A stretch of DNA of 64,000 bases. Source: Pseudomonas sp. RIT-PI-r (GTDB taxonomy: Bacteria > Pseudomonadota > Gammaproteobacteria > Pseudomonadales > Pseudomonadaceae). The DNA lies in NCBI RefSeq assembly GCF_001297015.1, contig NZ_LIGE01000041.1:107293-171292 (forward strand). Reading direction: 5' to 3'. Below, in pieces: positions 46,121-53,370 of the stretch (position 1 is the first letter of the stretch; each line of letters begins with the position of its first letter). The notes under the pieces are model-generated. The model was not told the origin of the DNA. It was given only the letters and a program-made list of their open reading frames with translations, and ran no database searches. The translations under genes were made by a program, and so were the position numbers.

Positions 46121-46993
46121 ATGCGCCTGAGTACCCGCGTTGTCGTGCTGTGTGCCGGACTGTTCGTCAGCCATCAGGCTGCAGCGGCCGATTTGCCGCA
46201 ACGGTGGGTCAGCGCTGGCGGCGCGTTGTCGGAGTGGGTCGCGGCATTGGGGGGCGAGTCAAAACTGGTCGGCGTCGATACCACCAGCCAACATCCTGAA
46301 TCCTTGAAGGCGCTGCCGAGCATTGGTTATCAGCGCAGTCTTTCGGCAGAAGGTATTCTCAGCCTGCGTCCGGACATCCTCATCGGCACCGAAGAAATGG
46401 GCCCGCCACCCGTGCTTGCGCAGGTGAAAGCGGCCAAGGTTCAAGTCGAATTGTTTTCGGCTCAACCGGATTTGCCGACGCTGGAGAACAACCTCACACA
46501 TCTGGGCCGGTTGCTTGGCGCTGAAGCGCAGGCAACGCAGTTGCTGCAAAGTTATCAACAGCAACTCGATGCGCAGAAAGCACGAGTCACTGACACGCAA
46601 TCCAAGCAGAAAGCGCCCGGCGTACTGTTGCTGCTCGGCCACGCGGGCGGCAAGCCGTTGATCGCCGGCAAGGACACTGCCGCCGACTGGCTGCTGCAGC
46701 AGGCGGGCGGGCATAACCTGGCGACGCACACCGGTTACAAGCCGTTTTCCGTGGAATCCCTCGCCAGCCCCGATCCTGAAGTGCTGGTGTTCGCTGATCG
46801 TGCGCTGACCGGTGAGGCGGCGAAAGCAGCGCTGTTCAAGGAAAACCCGATTCTCAATTCAAGCCGTGCGGCCAAGGCCGGGCGCGTGCTGGAGCTGGAT
46901 CCGACGCTGCTCGTCGGTGGGCTCGGACCGCGTCTGCCAGCCGCACTGAAAACCCTGTCTGACGGTTTCTACCCGGCCAAGAGCGGCCAATGA
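46121..46993 (+). CDS. phuT: Heme ABC transporter periplasmic heme-binding protein
   Basis: 290 aa. A signal peptide (VVVLCAGLFVSHQAAAA) precedes a TroA/BtuF-type binding fold with GGALSEWVAALGGESKLVGVD. PhuT binds heme in the periplasm and delivers it to PhuUV. The start is the ATG at 46121 after AAGGAAG. It overlaps phuU by four bases. The locus order phuTUV-chaN-prrF-cbpA agrees with P. aeruginosa PA4708-PA4704, but phuR and phuS are not next to it here. Confidence 0.9.
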   Translation: MRLSTRVVVLCAGLFVSHQAAAADLPQRWVSAGGALSEWVAALGGESKLVGVDTTSQHPESLKALPSIGYQRSLSAEGILSLRPDILIGTEEMGPPPVLAQVKAAKVQVELFSAQPDLPTLENNLTHLGRLLGAEAQATQLLQSYQQQLDAQKARVTDTQSKQKAPGVLLLLGHAGGKPLIAGKDTAADWLLQQAGGHNLATHTGYKPFSVESLASPDPEVLVFADRALTGEAAKAALFKENPILNSSRAAKAGRVLELDPTLLVGGLGPRLPAALKTLSDGFYPAKSGQ

Positions 46994-48027
46994 CCACATT
47001 GGTAAAACCCCGTGGCTTGTTTATTGGCCTGACGCTTCTGTGTTTGCTGGCGATCTGGCTGTCATTGGCGCTGGGGCCGGTGAGCCTGCCGCTGTTCGAT
47101 ACCTTGCGCGCGGCGTTGCGCATGCTCGGCGTGCCGCTGGCGCCGGACGGTCTGGAGCAGGCTGAACTGATTCTGGGGCAGATTCGTCTGCCGCGTACTT
47201 TGCTTGGATTGGCGGTCGGCGGCGTGCTGGCCTTGTCCGGCGTGGCGATGCAGGGCTTGTTTCGTAATCCGCTGGCGGATCCGGGGCTGGTTGGGGTTTC
47301 CAGTGGCGCGGCGTTGGGCGCGGCGATTGCGATTGTCGGCGGCTCTTTTTTCGGTGGTTTGCCGGAGTGGTTCGGGCCTTATCTGTTGTCGGTGTGCGCG
47401 TTTCTTGGCGGGCTTGGCGTCACGGCGCTGGTTTATCGCCTCGGTCGCCGCAACGGTCAGACTAACGTTGCAACCATGCTGCTGGCGGGCATCGCCCTGA
47501 CCGCGCTGGCCAGTTCGGCGGTTGGCCTGTTCACTTATCTGGCCGACGACGCGACCCTGCGTACGCTGACGTTCTGGAACCTCGGCAGCCTCAATGGCGC
47601 CAGTTACTCGCGGCTTTGGCCGTTGCTGATCATCAGCGCCGGGGTTGCGTTATGGTTGCCGCGTCGGGCCAAGGCGCTGAATGCGCTGCTGCTCGGGGAA
47701 TCCGAGGCAGGGCATTTGGGCATTGATGTCGAGCGGCTCAAACGTGAACTGGTGTTCTGTACGGCGCTGGGTGTTGGCGCAGCGGTGGCAGCGGCGGGCA
47801 TGATCGGTTTCGTCGGGTTGGTGGTGCCGCACCTGGTGCGTCTGCTCGCAGGGCCGGATCACAAAGTGTTACTGCCGGCGTCGGTACTGGCGGGCGCGAG
47901 CCTGTTGTTGCTGGCTGATCTGGTGGCGCGATTGGCCCTGGCGCCAGCGGAGTTGCCGATCGGTATCGTTACGGCGTTTATCGGCGCGCCGTTCTTTCTC
48001 TATCTGCTGCTGCGAGGGCGTGCCTGA
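46990..48027 (+). CDS. phuU: Heme ABC transporter permease
   Basis: 345 aa FecCD/BtuC family with about ten membrane helices. Motifs ALSGVAMQGLFRNPLADPGL and FVGLVVPHLVRLLAGPDH (the EAA-like loop contacting the ATPase) are typical. The start overlaps phuT (ATGA) and the stop overlaps phuV (TGATG), so the three are tightly coupled. Confidence 0.93.
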   Translation: MTTLVKPRGLFIGLTLLCLLAIWLSLALGPVSLPLFDTLRAALRMLGVPLAPDGLEQAELILGQIRLPRTLLGLAVGGVLALSGVAMQGLFRNPLADPGLVGVSSGAALGAAIAIVGGSFFGGLPEWFGPYLLSVCAFLGGLGVTALVYRLGRRNGQTNVATMLLAGIALTALASSAVGLFTYLADDATLRTLTFWNLGSLNGASYSRLWPLLIISAGVALWLPRRAKALNALLLGESEAGHLGIDVERLKRELVFCTALGVGAAVAAAGMIGFVGLVVPHLVRLLAGPDHKVLLPASVLAGASLLLLADLVARLALAPAELPIGIVTAFIGAPFFLYLLLRGRA

Positions 48028-48794
48028 TGCTGCGTGCGCACAATCTACAGATCCTGCGCGGCCGCAAAACGGTACTCAGCGGATTGACCCTGCAACTTGA
48101 ACCGGGCGAAGTGCTCGGTGTGTTGGGGCCCAACGGTGCCGGCAAAAGTACATTGCTGGGCGCTCTCTGCGGTGAACTGACCGCCATTGAAGGCGGGGTT
48201 TCTCTCGATGGTGAGGCGTTGGCGCGTTGGACGGGCACGCAACGCGCCCAGCGTCTGGCGGTGCTGCCGCAGGTCTCGACTCTGGATTTTGCCTTTCGCG
48301 TTGAGGAAGTGGTCGGTATGGGTCGCTTGCCCTATCAAAGCGGCCAGGTGCGCGATGACGAAATTATTGCGGCGGCGCTGGCGGCAGCGGATGCCGGGCA
48401 TCTGAGCGGTCGCAGTTATCTGGCGTTGTCCGGCGGTGAACGTCAGCGGGGGCATCTGGCGCGAGTGCTGGCACAACTCTGGCCGGGGCAGGCGGGGCAG
48501 ACATTGTTGCTCGATGAGCCAACGTCAATGCTCGATCCGCTGCATCAGCACACCACCTTGCAAGCGGTGCGTGAGTTTGCCGACCGTGGCGCAGCGGTAT
48601 TGGTGATCCTGCATGATCTGAATCTGGCGGCGCGCTATTGTGATCGCATTCTGCTGCTTGAAGGCGGGCGTCCGGTGGCTCTGGATACGCCGGAGCAAGT
48701 GCTGCGGCCGGATACGCTGAAAGCTGTGTTCGGTCTTGAAGTCTTGGTGCAACCGCACCCGGAGCGTGGGCATCCGCTGATCATCGCCCGCTGA
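48027..48794 (+). CDS. phuV: Heme ABC transporter ATP-binding protein
   Basis: 255 aa, cytoplasmic ATPase. Walker A GPNGAGKST (about 36-44), signature LSGGERQRGHLARVL (about 133-147), Walker B LLLDEPTS and the H-loop ILHDLN. It shares one base with phuU. Confidence 0.94.
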   Translation: MLRAHNLQILRGRKTVLSGLTLQLEPGEVLGVLGPNGAGKSTLLGALCGELTAIEGGVSLDGEALARWTGTQRAQRLAVLPQVSTLDFAFRVEEVVGMGRLPYQSGQVRDDEIIAAALAAADAGHLSGRSYLALSGGERQRGHLARVLAQLWPGQAGQTLLLDEPTSMLDPLHQHTTLQAVREFADRGAAVLVILHDLNLAARYCDRILLLEGGRPVALDTPEQVLRPDTLKAVFGLEVLVQPHPERGHPLIIAR

Positions 48795-48815
48795 TCCTGT
48801 CATCGAGGTGATTGC

Positions 48816-49667
48816 ATGCGTGGCTTGTGGCTATTAGCAGTGGTGTGGCTCGCGGGGTGTCAGCATGTGGTTGCGCCACCGCCGATCAGTGGCGAGATTC
48901 GCGATTTGCGCAATGGCGAGGTGCTGACGGCGCAGCAACTGGTCAATCGGCTTGCTGCGCCTGAGCAAGTGATCATCGGTGAGCAGCATGACAATGCCGA
49001 TCATCACGCCGCGCAGCTGTGGTTGTTGCAGTCCCTTGGTGAGCGACGGCCGCAAGGGAGTCTATTATTGGAAATGCTCACGCCGGATCAGCAGCCCAAA
49101 GTCGATGCCCTGCGCCAGCCTGCTTCGCCACCCGCTGATCTTCCTGTTGCATTGGCCTGGCAGGATGGCTGGGACTGGAATCTTTATGGCCCGATTGTGC
49201 GCTTCGCCCTCGCGCAGCCTTATCCGCTGCTGGCGGCCAATCTTGAAAACAGCGAAATCCGCGCTTTCTATCGCAATGCTTCAGCTCTGAGCGGTGCGCG
49301 CACTAATGCGGCGTCGGTGAAAAAAACGCTGCTGGAACAGATCAGTGATTCCCACTGTGGCTTGCTGCCAGAATCACAGATGCCGGCGATGCTCGCCGTT
49401 CAGCAACAACGTGATCGGCGTATGGCCGAGCGCCTGTTGGCTGCAGCGAAACCTTCTTTGTTACTGGCCGGGGCGTGGCATGCGCGCAAGGACGTCGGTG
49501 TGCCGTTGCATATTGTGGATTTGGGCGCCACTGAAGCCCCTGCGGTTTTGATATTGGCAGAGCAGGGCGGCGAGGTAACAGCCGCGATGGCCGATTACGT
49601 TTGGTACACAGCCGCCACGCCAAAGCAGGACTATTGCGAACAGATGCGCAAACAATTCGGCAAATGA
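48816..49667 (+). CDS. ChaN-family iron-regulated lipoprotein (PhuW)
   Basis: 283 aa. The lipobox LAGC gives a lipidated Cys near 15. The ChaN domain has GEQHDNADHHAAQ with His residues that bind heme in Campylobacter ChaN, and LLLEMLTPDQQ. It is 21 bases after phuV and is the fourth gene of the heme operon. I see no strong plus-strand terminator before it meets prrF on the other strand. Confidence 0.88.
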   Translation: MRGLWLLAVVWLAGCQHVVAPPPISGEIRDLRNGEVLTAQQLVNRLAAPEQVIIGEQHDNADHHAAQLWLLQSLGERRPQGSLLLEMLTPDQQPKVDALRQPASPPADLPVALAWQDGWDWNLYGPIVRFALAQPYPLLAANLENSEIRAFYRNASALSGARTNAASVKKTLLEQISDSHCGLLPESQMPAMLAVQQQRDRRMAERLLAAAKPSLLLAGAWHARKDVGVPLHIVDLGATEAPAVLILAEQGGEVTAAMADYVWYTAATPKQDYCEQMRKQFGK

Positions 49668-49680
49668 CTTTTCCACAGGC

Positions 49681-49794
49681 AAAAAAAGACCCGGTAAAAA
49701 CCGGGTCAAATAACCGTGATTAGCCTGATGAGGAGATAATCTGAGAGTCCGAACCAAGGGCTTTTCAGAATATCGACTGATCTCGCGACCAGTT
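49681..49794 (-). ncRNA. prrF: PrrF iron-responsive small RNA
   Basis: About 114 bases, minus strand, starting AACTGGTCGCGAGATC and ending at the GACCCGG / CCGGGTC hairpin with seven T. It contains the conserved antisense core TCTCCTCATCAGGCTAATC, as in PrrF1/PrrF2 of P. aeruginosa. When iron is scarce it represses iron-using enzymes. Only one copy is present here; P. aeruginosa has two in tandem. Confidence 0.88.
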
Positions 49795-49796
49795 GT

Positions 49797-49828
49797 GATA
49801 ATCATAGCGATTCTCATTACGGAGTCAA
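49797..49828 (-). promoter_or_regulatory. prrF promoter with overlapping Fur box
   Basis: On the minus strand TTGACT (49828-49823) and TATGAT (49806-49801) are 16 bases apart. The Fur box on the plus strand, GATAATCATAGCGATTCTC (49797-49815), matches 14 of 19 consensus positions and covers the -10 and spacer. Confidence 0.85.
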
Positions 49829-49898
49829 CAACTGATTCTGCATTTATTTGATTTAGTCGACGAAATGGCCGGAACACCCCGAAAACAAAGGCTTCGCG

Positions 49899-50693
49899 CT
49901 AACCTTCGGCTCTCGTCAATTGAGTGAGCTGGGTGTTCAGTTGGCCAATGCGCCGCGCCATGCTTTCGATCAAGCTATGCGCGATCTTCGGATTGGATCG
50001 AGTCATGCTTAAAAACTGGTCGCCGGGAATCAGCATCACGGTGCTCGGATCGCGAGTGATCACCGTAGCATTGCGCGGTTCGCCAGTGAACACTGCCATG
50101 GCGCCAAAAATTTCGTCCTTGGGCACATCGCCCACCTTTTGCCCATCGACGAATGCCTCGGCATGTCCGTCGATGATCACAAAGACGTGATCGGCGGCGT
50201 CGCCCTGATGGATCAGGACTTCACCTGCCTCGACCCGTTTGAAGCCGTTGGTGCTGCGAAACTCTCGCGGCTTCAACTCTGCCACTGCGTGAGCGAGGAT
50301 TGCCATTTGCCCCAGCAGGTATGCGAGAAATTGATCTGCTCGGGAAGCATCGGCATACAGATGCTGAAAAAGCGCGTGGCGATGATAGGGTTGCAAGCGC
50401 AATGGCCCGTCACTGCAAAAGCGGCAGTCGCCCCACTCTTCACCTTGCTGAAGGCCGATCAAATCACCTTCCTGCCAGTAAAACAGTGGGCGCGCGCCGA
50501 TGCAGCCGTTGATCACGCCTTCGCTGAGCAGAAAAAGCTGATCATCTGGCAACTGCGCGAGCAAATCATCCGTTGCCTGCAGTTCGACAATCGCGCCACA
50601 GGGGGCGAGGCCTTCGAGCCATTGCCCAGGCAAACTCTGCAAGCGATTGATCAGTGCGTCGGCGTGTGCCGATTGGTCCCCCAGTAAATACAT
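49899..50693 (-). CDS. cbpA: Cyclic nucleotide-binding domain protein (CbpA-like)
   Basis: 264 aa from ATG 50693 (MYLLGDQSA). A C-terminal cyclic-nucleotide-binding domain (about 150-250) has FVIIDGHAEAFVDGQKVG and DEIFGAMAVFTGEPRNATV, the phosphate-binding cassette. The N-terminal part is unlike Crp and I see no helix-turn-helix, so it is not a transcription factor of the Crp type. In P. aeruginosa CbpA binds cAMP and is under Vfr control. It is placed next to prrF as there. Confidence 0.8.
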   Translation of the reverse strand: MYLLGDQSAHADALINRLQSLPGQWLEGLAPCGAIVELQATDDLLAQLPDDQLFLLSEGVINGCIGARPLFYWQEGDLIGLQQGEEWGDCRFCSDGPLRLQPYHRHALFQHLYADASRADQFLAYLLGQMAILAHAVAELKPREFRSTNGFKRVEAGEVLIHQGDAADHVFVIIDGHAEAFVDGQKVGDVPKDEIFGAMAVFTGEPRNATVITRDPSTVMLIPGDQFLSMTRSNPKIAHSLIESMARRIGQLNTQLTQLTRAEG

Positions 50694-50709
50694 GGCGGTC
50701 AGCGCCCGT

Positions 50710-50985
50710 TCAGTTCTTGTGACGCGAGGAAATGGCATCGAGCTGCTTGTTCAGGGCGTCCTTGCGCTCGGCGGGAATGTCGTTCCAGTGCACATCCATC
50801 AGCGCGCCTTCGATCGCATACAACAACACCTTCGATGCGCGAAACCCGCGGGTACGCACGGCCCGGTAGGCGTCCACCGCGCCCAGGCGACGCAAGTCCG
50901 AGGCGCTGTGGATGCCCACGGCATGCAGCCATTGCGCCGACGTCTTGCCAAGATTCTTCAGGTGTTGCAGTTCATCATTCATCAA
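50710..50985 (-). CDS. TfoX/Sxy C-terminal domain protein
   Basis: 91 aa, consisting only of the TfoX-C helical domain (HLKNLGKTSAQWLHAVGI, then RRLGAVDAYRAVR). The DNA-uptake regulator Sxy has an N-terminal domain as well, absent here, so a competence role is doubtful. The start may be the second Met at 50982. It is upstream of cbpA on the same strand, 16 bases apart. Confidence 0.85.
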   Translation of the reverse strand: MMNDELQHLKNLGKTSAQWLHAVGIHSASDLRRLGAVDAYRAVRTRGFRASKVLLYAIEGALMDVHWNDIPAERKDALNKQLDAISSRHKN

Positions 50986-51148
50986 GCCTCCTTGCGACGG
51001 CCGAATGGTGCGTGGGCGAGCTTCTCAGGAGTGTAGCCATCAGTAGGAAAAGCGTGGTTCTTTGGTCGGATTCGACGCAAATGCTTCTAAGAAAAGAAGT
51101 TTGAAAGGCCTGCGAGCGCAGAAAGGACGGAGAAAACACACATATCAA

Positions 51149-51237
51149 TGTAGGAGTGAGCCTGCTCGCGATAGCGGACTGGCAGGCACACATGTGTTGA
51201 ATGTTAAACCGCTATCGCGAGCAGGCTCACTCCTACA
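51149..51237. repeat. REP palindrome pair, family A
   Basis: TGTAGGAGTGAGCCTGCTCG and its inverse flank a spacer with GGACTGGCAGGCAC, unlike the other pairs. It lies between the TfoX-C and pentapeptide genes. Confidence 0.9.
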
Positions 51238-51259
51238 GGGAAGGCGCTGGATGGTTATT

Positions 51260-51604
51260 TCAGCGAGTGCGATAACGCAAACGCGTACCGAAATTCATCG
51301 ACATCAGAATCTCGTCGGCGCTCAGCTCAGGGGGAAAGTACGCCCCGGAAATCTGCGCGTGGGCCAGGCTCGCACCTTCCAGCGATGCATTACGGAAATC
51401 GATGCCACGCAAATCGGCGGAACGGAAGTACGCGTCCCGGAAATCCACGCCATCGGCGTTCAGTTCACGCAGATCAAGACCACGGAAGTCGCCGCCGACC
51501 ATGTCGATCGGGCCGTCTTGCGGCCGTTCCTTGTTGAAACCTGTGATGTCGTCTTTGTGCAGCAAGGCGTATAGCGGGGTGTCGAGAAGTTTCGGCTGGC
51601 TCAT
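51260..51604 (-). CDS. Pentapeptide repeat protein
   Basis: 114 aa with about eight A(D/N)LXX-type units in the middle: FRGLDLRELNADGVDFRDA, FRSADLRGIDFRNASLEGAS. Short pentapeptide proteins form a right-handed beta-helix. Longer ones (Qnr, MfpA) can protect gyrase; this one is too short to infer that. Function unknown. Confidence 0.82.
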   Translation of the reverse strand: MSQPKLLDTPLYALLHKDDITGFNKERPQDGPIDMVGGDFRGLDLRELNADGVDFRDAYFRSADLRGIDFRNASLEGASLAHAQISGAYFPPELSADEILMSMNFGTRLRYRTR

Positions 51605-51694
51605 GTCATATCACCGTTGGTTTTATGACGCCAGTATAGTGCCACTATTTGACGGCCGTGAAGCAAGCGAGGGCTTCACGACCGAAATAGTTTC

Positions 51695-53251
51695 TTACAA
51701 GCCTGGCAGGCGCTGACGGATCTGCGCGACCACGGTGTCCAGCGTGCCGGATTCATTGGTCTGCACGCGTTTGCTGCGCAGGATTTCTTCTGGTGTCAGC
51801 GCTTCGCGGTTGGCTTGCTGTGCTTCGATCACCGCGAGGGTGGCGTCGGACGGATCCTTCTGGTCGGCCTGACGAATCGCCAGCCAGCTCTCGATGACCG
51901 CTTGCGGCGCGTTGCAGTCGAGGATCAGGAACGGCGTACCGGTGGCTTCAGCGATTTTCGCCGCGTTGTCGCGCTGCTCACGCTTCAAGTAAGTGGCGTC
52001 AATCACTACCGGGAAACCGGCGTGCAGGATCACTTCAGCGATTTCATGCAAGCGTGCGTAGGTCGCGGCGCTGGCGTCAGCGCTGTAAATGCCGGCCTGT
52101 ACATTGTTGTCGACGGTTTGCTCACCGAACAAACGCTTGCGTTCAACATCGGAGCGCAGGCGAATCGCGCCCAGCGCTTCGACCAGACGCATGGCTACAT
52201 GGCTCTTGCCGACAGCGGATACGCCGTGGGTGATTGCCATGAAGCGCGAAGGAATGGTGCTGTAGCTTTCGGCCAGGTTGGCGTAGTTGCGGTACTGGCG
52301 CAGAGTGGTGGCGCGCTGCACCGGGGTCGCGTCCGCCGGCATGCTGAACAGGGCAACCTTGGCGCGAACCAGGGCACGGTAGGCTTTGTAAAAGTTCAGC
52401 ACTTCCAGACCTTGATAGTCGCCGGTCAGCTCCAGGTACTGGCTGATGAAACGGCGGGCCAGGGATTTCAGGCCGCGGTCTTCCAGGTCCATCGCGAGGA
52501 AACCGGTGTCGGCCCAAACGTCGGTGAAGCGGAACGGTTCGTTGAACTCGATGCAGTCGAAGATCACTACTTTGCCGTCGATGACCGTGGCGTTACCCAA
52601 GTGGATATCGCCGTGGCATTCACGGGTGAAACCTTCGGTCTTGCGCTGAGCGAACAACGGCTTGAGACGTTCGAAGCTGCTTTCGGCCCAGGCTTTCAAA
52701 GCCTCGAGCTGCAGCAGATCGTTCTTGTCGCTGAGGAACGGCAGGATCTGCTCGAAGTTTTGCGACACCGGCGCCATTACGCTGTCCGGGGTGCCTGCGT
52801 CGTGCTCAGCCGGGACTTTCGGCGCACTCAGGTGGAAACGCGCGATCTGCTCGGCCATCTCATCGATGTGCTGGGTGGTCAGCTCGCCGTTGGCTTGCAG
52901 GGTGCTGAGCATGCCGGTCTGCGGGAATTGGCGCATTTTCAGCACATATTCGATGGCCGGGCCGTCGCCGCCCAGTTGCGGTGCTTCGACGCTACCGGTC
53001 ACTGGCAACACTTCCAGATACAAATCGTCGGTCAGGCGCTGGTTCAGGCGCAGCTCTTCAGCGCAGAAATGTGCGCGTGAATCGAGGCCGGTGAAGTCGA
53101 GGAAGCCGAAATTGACCGGCTTCTTCACTTTATAGGCAAAGGGACCGGTGAGGATCACCCAAGAGATATGGGTTTCGATGACCTGGAACCCTTCGACGGG
53201 GTGCGGGTAGAGGGCCGGGTTTTGCAGGGCAGCGATCAGTGACTGGCTCAC
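51695..53251 (-). CDS. Fused aminoglycoside-phosphotransferase-like kinase and P-loop kinase
   Basis: 518 aa. The N-terminal half has the kinase fold of aminoglycoside phosphotransferases (HGDIHLGNATV, then FDCIEFNEPFR). The C-terminal half is a P-loop kinase with GVSAVGKSHVAMRL (about 347-360) and RLRSDVERKRLFG. This bifunctional arrangement is the known pseudomonad family; substrates unknown, and it is not evidence of drug resistance. The start is GTG at 53251, with GAAGGAT upstream; the longer frame to 53410 lacks support. Confidence 0.82.
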   Translation of the reverse strand: MSQSLIAALQNPALYPHPVEGFQVIETHISWVILTGPFAYKVKKPVNFGFLDFTGLDSRAHFCAEELRLNQRLTDDLYLEVLPVTGSVEAPQLGGDGPAIEYVLKMRQFPQTGMLSTLQANGELTTQHIDEMAEQIARFHLSAPKVPAEHDAGTPDSVMAPVSQNFEQILPFLSDKNDLLQLEALKAWAESSFERLKPLFAQRKTEGFTRECHGDIHLGNATVIDGKVVIFDCIEFNEPFRFTDVWADTGFLAMDLEDRGLKSLARRFISQYLELTGDYQGLEVLNFYKAYRALVRAKVALFSMPADATPVQRATTLRQYRNYANLAESYSTIPSRFMAITHGVSAVGKSHVAMRLVEALGAIRLRSDVERKRLFGEQTVDNNVQAGIYSADASAATYARLHEIAEVILHAGFPVVIDATYLKREQRDNAAKIAEATGTPFLILDCNAPQAVIESWLAIRQADQKDPSDATLAVIEAQQANREALTPEEILRSKRVQTNESGTLDTVVAQIRQRLPGL

Positions 53252-53370
53252 GGGCGATCCTTCAGAGACTGGGGGGAAATTCGATGCGGCCATTATGGCC
53301 GCTCGCCAGCCTGACGCAAACCTCGGAGCGCTCCTGTTGAGGATGAATAAAGTGCGTATAATCCGCCGCC

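Noticed and set aside
50710..50985. A competence regulator (Sxy)
   Set aside because: Only the C-terminal domain is present, and the neighbours are not competence genes.
51695..53251. An antibiotic-resistance aminoglycoside phosphotransferase
   Set aside because: The kinase is fused to a P-loop domain and belongs to a core pseudomonad family; nothing suggests transfer or drug modification.
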